DNA from: an uncultured Rhodanobacteraceae bacterium
GTDB lineage: Bacteria > Pseudomonadota > Gammaproteobacteria > Xanthomonadales > Ahniellaceae
Direction: 5' to 3'
Assembly: GCA_937873105.1 (NCBI GenBank)
Contig: CALMWD010000008.1
Location: 1-5,158 of the forward strand
DNA length: 5,158 nucleotides
Position 1 is the stretch's first letter, and each line of letters opens with the position of its first letter. The notes below the pieces were generated by a model, which ran no database searches, was not told where the DNA came from, and saw only the letters and a program-made list of their open reading frames with translations. Shown here piece after piece: positions 1 through 5,158 of the stretch. The translations under genes and the position numbers were made by a program.

Positions 1-18
1 ATGTGCGCGGGGCCCACC

Positions 19-576
19 TCAGGCGGTCGTCGGCGCCATCGTCGCCGCAGGCGGCCCGCGACGCGCCGGGCGCGGCAGGTAGCGCAGCCAGATCATCCAG
101 ACCACGAGCGCGTCGAGGATGATCAGCGCCTGCCACAGGTAGAGGTGGAACCAGTCGAACCAGAGCCGATGGCATTCCTGGCCCGGCACGCACTTCGCCG
201 TTTCCCATTCGCCCAGGTAGAACAGGCTGACGATGCGCACGATGTTCAGCGCCTGGATGGCGAAGAAGCCGGCCACGAAGCCGACGAAGCGATGCTTCCA
301 CGGCGCCGGGAAGGCGAAGATCGCGGCGAACAGGATGATGATCGCCTCGACCCCGTTGCAGCCGCGTTCGATCGCCACGCCCCAGGCCACCGAGGTGCTC
401 TGGATGACATTGCCGTACGTGCGCACCGAGTCGTCGAACAGCCGGATCAGCCAGGTGGAAAAGGTCGCCAGGCTCTCGGTGAACGGAAAGATGACGTGTT
501 TCTCGACCGGACCCAACACTTCCAGCGTGAACAGGACGACGAGCAGAACAAGGAACAGGATCGAAAAACGCAGCAT
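19..576 (-). CDS. xrtH: Exosortase, probably XrtH type (IPTLxxWG-CTERM sorting)
   Basis: This is a 185-residue integral membrane protein of the exosortase/archaeosortase family, cysteine transpeptidases that cut and transfer proteins carrying a C-terminal PEP-CTERM-like tag. The family triad is visible: Cys73 in ERGCNGVEA, Arg114 in LNIVRI and His144 in WFHLYLWQ. Hydrophobic segments lie at about 5-21, 77-90, 97-120 and 147-166, and the C-terminus is a short Arg/Pro/Ala tail. The short length (no EpsI or other extra domain) and the spacing of the triad resemble the XrtH group, which recognises IPTLxxWG-CTERM tags; the subtype is from memory. The ATG is fixed: an in-frame TAG lies 12 codons upstream and no ATG, GTG or TTG lies between. 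There is no clear Shine-Dalgarno. It diverges from aroK, and no tagged target protein is in the window. Exosortase family is near certain; the H subtype is likely. Confidence 0.9.
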   Translation of the reverse strand: MLRFSILFLVLLVVLFTLEVLGPVEKHVIFPFTESLATFSTWLIRLFDDSVRTYGNVIQSTSVAWGVAIERGCNGVEAIIILFAAIFAFPAPWKHRFVGFVAGFFAIQALNIVRIVSLFYLGEWETAKCVPGQECHRLWFDWFHLYLWQALIILDALVVWMIWLRYLPRPARRGPPAATMAPTTA

Positions 577-605
577 GCGGGCGGGGCGAAACCATCGAAG
601 TCGGC

Positions 606-617
606 GATGCTAGCATC
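606..617. promoter_or_regulatory. Palindromic extended -10 element shared by xrtH and aroK
   Basis: GATGCTAGCATC is a perfect 12-bp palindrome in the 46-bp gap between two divergent genes. On each strand it reads TGcTAGCAT, an extended -10 (TGnTATAAT) with 4 of 6 hexamer matches. No good -35 is present at 16-18 bp on either strand, which is tolerable for extended -10 promoters. Predicted starts are near 622-624 on plus (at the aroK ATG) and near 600 on minus (about 24 nt before xrtH). The palindrome could instead be a small operator. The symmetry is seen directly; promoter function is inferred. Confidence 0.45.
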
Positions 618-622
618 CCCGC

Positions 623-1165
623 ATGAATCCCTCGTCGAACCTGTTCCTGGTCGGTCCGATGGGCGCCGGCAAGAGCACGATCGGCCGTCGCCTGGCGCAG
701 CACTACGACCTGCCCTTCATCGACCTCGACGAGGAGATCGAGCGCCGCAACGGCGTCAGTGTCGCGCTGATCTTCGAACTCGAGGGCGAGGCCGGCTTCC
801 GCAGCCGCGAGGCGCGCCTGATCGACGAGCTCACGCGGCGCGAGGGCGTCGTTCTGGCCACCGGCGGCGGCGCGGTGCTGGCCGAGGCGAACCGGCGCGC
901 CTTGCGCGAACGCGGCTTCGTGCTCTACCTGTCGGCGACCGTGACGCAGCAACTCGCCCGCCTGGCGCGCGACGTGAAACGCCCGCTGCTGCAGGCCCCG
1001 GACCGCCGCGAACGACTGGAAGCCATGGCCGTGCAGCGCAACCCGCTCTACGAGGAGATCGCCGACTTGACCGTGACTGGATCCAACACCGCCGTGGCCC
1101 AGGCCGCGCGCCAGATCGCGACGCGCCTGGACGCGCTCTGGCAGCGCAAGGCGGTGGCGGCATGA
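623..1165 (+). CDS. aroK: Shikimate kinase
   Basis: This cytoplasmic enzyme phosphorylates shikimate to shikimate 3-phosphate with ATP, the fifth step of the shikimate pathway. The 180-residue length is normal for the family. The Walker A loop is GPMGAGKST (11-19). The DLD motif (34-36) supplies shikimate and Mg contacts, with Arg60 and Glu63 in FRSREA, the GGG motif at 81-83, the lid arginine in VKRPLL (Arg120), and Arg139 in the QRNPLYEEIAD segment near the C-terminus. The start is forced: an in-frame TAG at 611-613 lies nine bases before the ATG with no other start between. No Shine-Dalgarno precedes the ATG, and the putative -10 box ends at 616, so the mRNA may be leaderless. The stop overlaps the aroB start by 4 bp (ATGA). 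Confidence 0.97.
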   Translation: MNPSSNLFLVGPMGAGKSTIGRRLAQHYDLPFIDLDEEIERRNGVSVALIFELEGEAGFRSREARLIDELTRREGVVLATGGGAVLAEANRRALRERGFVLYLSATVTQQLARLARDVKRPLLQAPDRRERLEAMAVQRNPLYEEIADLTVTGSNTAVAQAARQIATRLDALWQRKAVAA

Positions 1166-2247
1166 GGCGCGTGGTCGAGGTCGCGCTGGGTGCGCGCAGC
1201 TACCCCGTCACGATCGCGCCGGGACTGATCGACGACGCCGGCGCCATCGCCGGGACCGTGGCCGGACGCCATGTCCTGATCGTCAGCAACGACGTGGTCG
1301 CGCCGCTGGCGCTGGAACGGGTGCAGCGGGCCCTGGCCGGGAAATCGGTCGCGACCGTGATCCTGCCGGACGGCGAGGTGCAGAAGTCGCTGGCCAGCGC
1401 CGACCGCCTGTTCGCGGCGCTGGCGAAGATGGGCGCCAGCCGCGACGCCACCCTGGTCGCGCTCGGCGGCGGCGTGATCGGCGACCTGGCGGGTTTCGCC
1501 GCCGCGCTGTGGATGCGCGGCGTGCCCTTTGTGCAGATCCCGACCACGTTGCTGGCCATGGTCGATTCCTCGGTCGGCGGCAAGACCGCCGTAAACCTGG
1601 CCCAGGGCAAGAACCTGGTCGGCGCCTTCCACCAGCCGCGCGCGGTACTGATCGACCCCGGCGTGCTCGCCACCCTGCCGAAACGCGAACTGCGCGCCGG
1701 CTTCGCCGAAGTCGTGAAATACGGCGCGATCGGCGACCACGGCTTCTTCGCCTGGCTGGAACAGCACGCGGAAGCCTTGCTGACGCTGAAGCCGGACAGC
1801 ACCGCCGAGGCGATCGAGCGCAGCGTGCGCCACAAGGCCGGCGTGGTCGCGCGCGACGAGCGCGAGGACGGCGAACGCGCACTGCTGAACTTCGGCCACA
1901 CCTTCGGCCATGCGCTCGAAACCCTGGGCGACTACCGCGGGCTGAACCATGGCGAGGCGGTCGCCGTCGGCATGGTGCTGGCCGCCGACCTGTCGGCCCG
2001 GCTCGGCATGGCCTCCAGCGCCGACCGCGACCGGCTCAACGACCTGCTCGTCCGCCTCGGGCTGCCGACGCGCATCCCGAAGGGCCTGGCGGCCGAGGCG
2101 CTGCTGGAGGCGATGCGCCTCGACAAGAAGGCGCTGAGCGGCCAGCTGCGCCTGATCCTGTGGCGCGGCATCGGCCGCGCCGAGGTCGTGTCCGCGGTGC
2201 CGGACGCGAAGATCCTCGAAACCCTCAAGGCCGGCGGGGCGCTGTAG
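1162..2247 (+). CDS. aroB: 3-dehydroquinate synthase
   Basis: This 361-residue cytoplasmic, NAD- and divalent-metal-dependent enzyme converts DAHP to 3-dehydroquinate, the second step of the shikimate pathway. The nucleotide-binding loop GGGVIGD is at 102-108, followed by IPTTLLAMVDSSVGGKTAVN (126-145) and KNLVGAFHQP (150-159). The three metal ligands are present: Glu183 (FAEVVKYG), His246 (NFGHTFGH) and His263 (LNHGEA), within one residue of the E. coli numbering. Lys and Arg residues of the substrate pocket are also present (for example DKKALSGQLR at 321-330). The start used is the ATG in the 4-bp ATGA overlap with the aroK stop, which indicates translational coupling. The reading frame stays open far upstream of this ATG, but that part lies over aroK and is not coding. 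It ends before a REP-like inverted repeat that may cap the transcript. Confidence 0.97.
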   Translation: MRRVVEVALGARSYPVTIAPGLIDDAGAIAGTVAGRHVLIVSNDVVAPLALERVQRALAGKSVATVILPDGEVQKSLASADRLFAALAKMGASRDATLVALGGGVIGDLAGFAAALWMRGVPFVQIPTTLLAMVDSSVGGKTAVNLAQGKNLVGAFHQPRAVLIDPGVLATLPKRELRAGFAEVVKYGAIGDHGFFAWLEQHAEALLTLKPDSTAEAIERSVRHKAGVVARDEREDGERALLNFGHTFGHALETLGDYRGLNHGEAVAVGMVLAADLSARLGMASSADRDRLNDLLVRLGLPTRIPKGLAAEALLEAMRLDKKALSGQLRLILWRGIGRAEVVSAVPDAKILETLKAGGAL

Positions 2248-2276
2248 GCGTTCGGATCGCTTTGCAGCGCGTCGCT

Positions 2277-2348
2277 CGTGGGGGCGAATCTCATTCGCAC
2301 GCCCTTTCGGCCGCCCATCAAAGCGTGCGAATGCGATTCGCACCCACG
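2277..2348. repeat. REP-like inverted pair (BIME-like) between convergent genes
   Basis: Two 26-nt arms (2277-2302 and 2323-2348) are inverted copies matching at 24 of 26 positions, separated by 20 nt. Each arm is itself a small hairpin, GCGAATCTCATTCGC on the left and GCGAATGCGATTCGC on the right, with 6-bp stems around 3-nt centres. Each is preceded on its own strand by a GTGGG head. A GTGG/GTAG head plus an imperfect palindrome is typical of REP sequences mobilised by RAYT (TnpA-REP) transposases, often placed head to tail or inverted between genes. Sitting between the aroB stop (2247) and the convergent DUF4399 stop (2360), it could form a long stem that ends or stabilises both transcripts. 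No T-tract follows, so a classical intrinsic terminator is doubtful. Confidence 0.8.
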
Positions 2349-2359
2349 GGAAAGCGGCC

Positions 2360-2782
2360 TCACTCCACCGTGACGGTGATTTCCTCCGACATCACCGGCG
2401 GGTCGTGCGGGCGATGCAGGTGATCGCCGAGCAACAGGCGCAACCGATGCTTGCCGGGCGCGAGCTTGAGCGCGACCTCGGTCTGGCCGCCGCCGAAATG
2501 GCGATGCTGGGCATCGTTCGGAATGGCCTCGCCGGCCTTGGGCGGCGCATCGACATCGATCAGCAGGTGGTGATGGCCGGTGTTCGGATGGGCGATGCCG
2601 GCCGGGGCCACGCCCATGCCGCGCAATCCGAAACGCACCGTGAATTCCTGCGCCACGGTCGCGCCGTCGGCCGGTTCGATGAAGTAGACGCCGGCTCCCG
2701 CCGGCGCCGGTGTGGGCGCCACGGCCTCGGTCGCGAAGGCGGCGACCGAATACAGCAACAGACTTGAAAGCAGCAAACGCAT
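2360..2782 (-). CDS. Secreted DUF4399-family protein, His-rich, function unknown
   Basis: With the start at 2782 this is a 140-residue exported protein. A signal peptide (MRLLLSSLLLYSVAAFA) has a likely cleavage after Ala17 (AFA/TEA); no lipobox Cys is present, so the mature form should be soluble in the periplasm. An Ala/Pro linker (20-31) precedes a single domain matching the DUF4399 pattern: VYFIEPADGATV, FGLRGMGVAPAG, NTGHHHLLID, HFGGGQTE, LLLGDHLHRPHDPP and SEEITVTV. The mature part carries ten histidines (65, 70-72, 93, 95, 112, 121, 123, 126), mostly in the conserved motifs. The ATG at 2788 is also open, but GGAG abuts it with no spacing, while the same GGAG sits 6 nt before the ATG at 2782, so 2782 was chosen. 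The role is unknown; metal binding is only a suggestion. It diverges from an Atm1-type exporter. Confidence 0.85.
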   Translation of the reverse strand: MRLLLSSLLLYSVAAFATEAVAPTPAPAGAGVYFIEPADGATVAQEFTVRFGLRGMGVAPAGIAHPNTGHHHLLIDVDAPPKAGEAIPNDAQHRHFGGGQTEVALKLAPGKHRLRLLLGDHLHRPHDPPVMSEEITVTVE

Positions 2783-2788
2783 GATCAT

Positions 2789-2792
2789 CTCC
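2789..2792 (-). promoter_or_regulatory. Shine-Dalgarno GGAG that decides the DUF4399 start
   Basis: On the minus strand GGAG is followed directly by ATGATC and then ATG. The first ATG (2788) has zero spacing and the second (2782) has a 6-nt spacer, which favours the second. The GG also forms the 3' end of a possible 5-bp stem (CCGGG pairing with CCCGG, 9-nt loop) in the leader, which could slightly mask the site. Confidence 0.6.
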
Positions 2793-2811
2793 GGGCGGTG
2801 GTGACCCGGTC

Positions 2812-2817
2812 ATCATA
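2812..2817 (-). promoter_or_regulatory. Putative -10 box for the DUF4399 gene
   Basis: The minus strand reads TATGAT, a 5 of 6 match to TATAAT, about 30 nt before the chosen ATG, giving a leader of about 22 nt. No convincing -35 is seen at 16-18 bp (CGGGGA at 17 bp). The region between the two divergent genes is only 58 bp, so both promoters must overlap here. Plus-strand CATAGT (2814-2819) is a weaker candidate for the exporter gene. Confidence 0.4.
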
Positions 2818-2840
2818 GTCGCAACCTGCCCGAGTCCCCG

Positions 2841-4646
2841 ATGTCCGCGATCCCCGTTCCGCTGCATGCCGCCACTGCGCCGCCCGAAGGCGCGGCCGCC
2901 ACCCTGCGCGCGCTCTGGCCCTATGTCTGGCGCTTCCGGCTGCGCATCCTGGTGGCGATGGTGTTCCTGGTTGGCGCCAAGGCGGCGACCATCGGCGTGT
3001 CCCTGCTGCTCAAGCAGATCGTGGACGCGCTCGACCCCAAGCTGGCGCCGTTGACGGTGCCGGTGCTGCTGCTCGCCACCTATGGCGCACTGCGTCTCGC
3101 GTCGACGCTGTTCACCGAGCTGCGCCAGATCGTGTTCGCGCGAGTGATGGCACGCACCGCGCGCTCGATCACCCTGGCCGTGTTCGAACACCTGCACGCG
3201 CTGTCCCTGCGCTTCCACCTCGAACGGCGCACCGGCGGCATCTCGCGCGACCTCGAACGCGGCATGGGCGCGGTCTCCGACCTGCTCGACTGGACCGTCT
3301 ACACGATCCTGCCGACCCTGATCGAGATCACCGTCGTCTGCATCATCCTCGTGCACAGCTTCGACGTCTCCTTCGCCTGGATCACGCTGGGCACGCTCGC
3401 GACCTACATCGCCTACACCTTCGCGGTCACCGAATGGCGCATCCGCTATTACAAGGCCATGAACGAGGCCGACACGAACGCCAACGCCCGCGCCGTCGAT
3501 TCGCTGCTGAACTACGAGACCGTCAAGTACTTCAACAACGAAGGCTTCGAGGCCGAGCGCTACGACCGCGGCCTGCAGACCCTGGAGAACGCCAAGGTCC
3601 TGAGCCTGAAGACGCTGGCGGTACTGAACATCGGCCAGAGCTCGATCGTCGCGATCGGCCTGACCCTGCTGGTCTGGCGCGCCGCGGCCGGCGTCGCGGT
3701 CGGCACCATGAGCATCGGCGACCTGGTGCTGGTCAACGCCTTCCTGCTGCAGCTGTCGATGCCTCTGAACTACCTCGGCATGGTCTATCGCGAGGTCAAG
3801 CAGGCGATGACCAACATCGAGCGCATGTTCGCCCTGCTCGCGGAATCGCGCGACGTGCAGGACGCGCCCGCCGCCCCGCCGCTGGATCCCGGCGGCGGCG
3901 CGGTGCGCTTCGAACACGTGCAGTTCGGCTACGACCCGCGCCGGCCGATCCTGCACGACCTGAGCTTCGAGATCCCGGCCGGGCACACCGTCGCGGTGGT
4001 CGGCGCGACCGGTGCCGGCAAGTCCACGCTGGCGCGGCTGCTGTATCGCTTCTACGATGTCGGCGGCGGCCGCATCACCATCGACGGCCAGGACCTCCGC
4101 GCCGTCACCCAGGCCTCGCTGCGCGCCGCCATCGGCATCGTTCCGCAGGACACGGTGCTGTTCAACGACACGATCTATTTCAACATCGCCTACGGTCGAC
4201 CGGACGCCGGTCGCGACGAGGTCGTCGCCGCCGCGCGCGGCGCGCAGATCCTCGACCTGATCGAGCGCCTGCCCGACGGTTTCGAGTCGCAGGTGGGCGA
4301 GCGCGGCCTCAAGCTCTCGGGCGGCGAGAAGCAGCGCGTGGCGATCGCGCGGACCTTGCTCAAGAATCCGCCGCTGCTGATCCTCGACGAAGCCACCTCG
4401 GCGCTGGACACCCGCACCGAACGCCTGATCCAGGCCCAGCTCGACGAAGTCGCGAAGGGCCGCACCACCCTGATCATCGCGCATCGCCTGTCCACCATCG
4501 TCGAGGCCGATCGCATCCTCGTGCTCGACGAAGGCCGCCTGGTCGAATCCGGCCGCCATGCCGAACTGATGGCCGCGAACGGGCGTTATGCGCAGCTCTG
4601 GCGCATGCAGGCCGAGGCGCAGCGCGGCGCAGCAAGCGCCGACTGA
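2841..4646 (+). CDS. Atm1/ABCB7-type ABC exporter (fused permease-ATPase)
   Basis: This 601-residue half-transporter should work as a homodimer in the inner membrane. The N-terminal transmembrane domain (about 25-330) carries features of the Atm1/HMT1/ABCB7 group: LSLRFHLERRTGGISRDLERG (121-141), TEWR with MNEADTNANARAVDSLLNYETVKYF (197-231) and LNIGQ (262-266, with Asn263 and Gln266 in the glutathione site of known Atm1 structures). The ATPase domain is intact: Tyr364 A-loop, Walker A GATGAGKST (388-396), Q-loop Gln436, signature LSGGE (492-496), Walker B LLILDE (512-517), D-loop SALD and switch His548. Relatives export glutathione-linked sulfur or metal species; here the cargo is unproven. 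The ATG at 2841 has no clear Shine-Dalgarno. It diverges from the DUF4399 gene, and no Fe-S assembly genes are nearby. Family placement is firm; a lipid flippase (MsbA) is less likely. Confidence 0.93.
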   Translation: MSAIPVPLHAATAPPEGAAATLRALWPYVWRFRLRILVAMVFLVGAKAATIGVSLLLKQIVDALDPKLAPLTVPVLLLATYGALRLASTLFTELRQIVFARVMARTARSITLAVFEHLHALSLRFHLERRTGGISRDLERGMGAVSDLLDWTVYTILPTLIEITVVCIILVHSFDVSFAWITLGTLATYIAYTFAVTEWRIRYYKAMNEADTNANARAVDSLLNYETVKYFNNEGFEAERYDRGLQTLENAKVLSLKTLAVLNIGQSSIVAIGLTLLVWRAAAGVAVGTMSIGDLVLVNAFLLQLSMPLNYLGMVYREVKQAMTNIERMFALLAESRDVQDAPAAPPLDPGGGAVRFEHVQFGYDPRRPILHDLSFEIPAGHTVAVVGATGAGKSTLARLLYRFYDVGGGRITIDGQDLRAVTQASLRAAIGIVPQDTVLFNDTIYFNIAYGRPDAGRDEVVAAARGAQILDLIERLPDGFESQVGERGLKLSGGEKQRVAIARTLLKNPPLLILDEATSALDTRTERLIQAQLDEVAKGRTTLIIAHRLSTIVEADRILVLDEGRLVESGRHAELMAANGRYAQLWRMQAEAQRGAASAD

Positions 4647-4654
4647 CCGAGCTG

Positions 4655-4663
4655 TGCCAAAAT
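4655..4663 (+). promoter_or_regulatory. Putative extended -10 for the pseudo-receiver gene
   Basis: TGCCAAAAT gives TG, one spacer base and CAAAAT (4 of 6 matches), starting 9 bp after the exporter stop. The surrounding TGTGCCAAAATCGCC resembles a common Xanthomonad promoter style, which is recalled rather than checked. Predicted start is near 4670, giving a leader of about 37 nt. No good -35 is present. It suggests the next gene has its own promoter and is not only read through from the exporter. Confidence 0.4.
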
Positions 4664-4672
4664 CGCCGCCCT

Positions 4673-4691
4673 TGCGCCGGGAGTGGGCGCA
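4673..4691 (+). other. Small GC-rich hairpin in the 4647-4706 gap
   Basis: TGCGCC and GGCGCA form a perfect 6-bp inverted repeat around a 7-nt loop. If transcription starts near 4670, the hairpin sits at the very 5' end of the leader, where it could protect the mRNA. No T-run follows, so it does not look like a terminator for the exporter. It could also be chance in GC-rich DNA. Confidence 0.25.
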
Positions 4692-4706
4692 CCGACGGAA
4701 CCCAAG

Positions 4707-5158
4707 ATGGCCAAGACGATGCGGATCGCGGCGATGAGTGTCGCCGCTGCGGAACTGGAACAGATCAAGTCGATGATGACCTCGCTGCGCGGCGACGCCG
4801 GCGCGCACTGGGAATGGATCGGCGACAGCAACGCCGCCGACGTGCTGATCATCGACGCCGACTCGCTGTACGGGCACATGGATTGGCTGAAGGCGCAGTC
4901 GTCCGGCCGCAACGTGATCTGCCTGACCGCCTCCAGCGGCCACGACCAGGACAACGTGCTGCATCGCCCGATCGGCGTCGGCGGGCTCAAGGCCAGCCTG
5001 CAGCGCGCGGCGGGCGGCACGATCGACGCCGGCGCCGCCGTCGAGGCGGATCCGGCGCCGGTCGCGGCCACCACGCCCGCGGCGGCCGCCGCCGCCGTCA
5101 TGCCGAAACGCATCACCGGCCGGCACCCGGCGGTACCCGCCGCCCCCGCACCCCCGCC
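4707..5158 (+). CDS. Unknown protein with degenerate receiver-like N-terminus, 3' end missing
   Basis: The frame is open for 150 codons to the right edge, so the gene is partial. I do not recognise a named family. Residues 5-102 have the layout of a response-regulator receiver domain: strand DVLIIDAD with Asp50 at the phospho-site position, NVICLTA with Thr74, and HRPIGVGGLKASLQRA like the KPI-start of the last helix. The acidic pair normally near residues 10-13 is absent (AAMS instead), and the conserved Lys is Arg87, so phosphorylation chemistry is probably lost. Residues 103-150 are an Ala/Pro-rich linker with a short basic patch (PKRITGRHP, 133-141), implying a further domain beyond the window. 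The ATG at 4707 has GGA eight bases upstream; the internal ATG at 4719 lacks a ribosome site. Codon use matches its neighbours. Confidence 0.75.
   Translation, partial: MAKTMRIAAMSVAAAELEQIKSMMTSLRGDAGAHWEWIGDSNAADVLIIDADSLYGHMDWLKAQSSGRNVICLTASSGHDQDNVLHRPIGVGGLKASLQRAAGGTIDAGAAVEADPAPVAATTPAAAAAAVMPKRITGRHPAVPAAPAPP

Noticed and set aside
1..1161. The upstream 387 codons of the frame that contains aroB
   Set aside because: This part lies antisense to the exosortase gene and out of frame over aroK, is Arg/Ala/Gln-rich, and matches no family. AroB similarity begins exactly at the ATG at 1162.
1048..2343. A 431-codon minus-strand frame opposite aroB
   Set aside because: It is antisense to the conserved AroB sequence and has shadow-like composition (Gln/His/Arg-rich) with no recognisable domain.
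2277..2348. Classical rho-independent terminator for aroB
   Set aside because: The stem is strong but no T-tract follows on either strand. REP-like element is the better description, with a terminating role only possible.
1509..2423. A 304-codon plus-strand frame over aroB and the REP pair
   Set aside because: It overlaps aroB in another frame, is extremely Arg-rich, and translates straight through the inverted repeat.
2405..2767. A 120-codon plus-strand frame opposite the DUF4399 gene
   Set aside because: It is antisense to a conserved secreted protein and has no ribosome site or recognisable motifs.
1932..5126. A 1064-codon open frame on the minus strand
   Set aside because: It lies antisense to the clear exporter gene, overlaps the aroB end, the DUF4399 gene and the REP pair, and reads as low-complexity Arg/Gln/Gly/Asp-rich sequence. 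It is a high-GC shadow frame.
5076..5158. GCC-rich tract as a possible tandem DNA repeat
   Set aside because: The runs of GCC/GCG/CCG encode the Ala/Pro linker of the partial gene and show no regular longer unit.

Overview
This is a high-GC bacterial chromosome fragment (roughly two-thirds G+C by eye) with densely packed genes and strong G/C third-position bias. It looks like a gammaproteobacterium of the Lysobacterales (Xanthomonadales) type, such as a Dokdonella, Lysobacter or Rhodanobacter relative. The reasons are the AroK and AroB sequence style, the TGTGCcAAAATCG-like promoter near 4655, an exosortase of the XrtH type, and a REP-like palindromic repeat. The genus assignment is inference. 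No IS element, CRISPR array, tRNA or rRNA is visible.

Layout. At 19-576 (minus) lies a complete exosortase, probably XrtH, a membrane cysteine transpeptidase for sorting C-terminally tagged surface proteins. It diverges across only 46 bp from aroK (623-1165, plus) and aroB (1162-2247, plus), a translationally coupled pair from the shikimate pathway. The 46 bp gap contains a perfect 12-bp palindrome that reads as an extended -10 box on both strands and puts an in-frame TAG just upstream of both genes.

AroB converges on a DUF4399-type secreted protein (2360-2782, minus). The 112 bp between them carries two 26-bp inverted copies of a REP-like element (2277-2348). The DUF4399 gene diverges from a full-length Atm1/ABCB7-type ABC exporter (2841-4646, plus). 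After a 60-bp gap with a plausible promoter, a gene of unknown function begins at 4707 and runs off the right edge. Its N-terminus looks like a degenerate response-regulator receiver domain followed by an Ala/Pro-rich linker.

How the genes work together. AroK and AroB act in aromatic amino acid and chorismate biosynthesis. The exosortase serves envelope protein sorting, and its targets are not in the window. The Atm1-type exporter and the divergent His-rich periplasmic protein may share a role in thiol or metal homeostasis, but that link rests on adjacency and histidine content only. The most noteworthy items are the exosortase, the symmetric divergent promoter, the REP pair, the His-rich DUF4399 protein beside the exporter, and the pseudo-receiver gene. 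I saw no clearly new multi-gene system.
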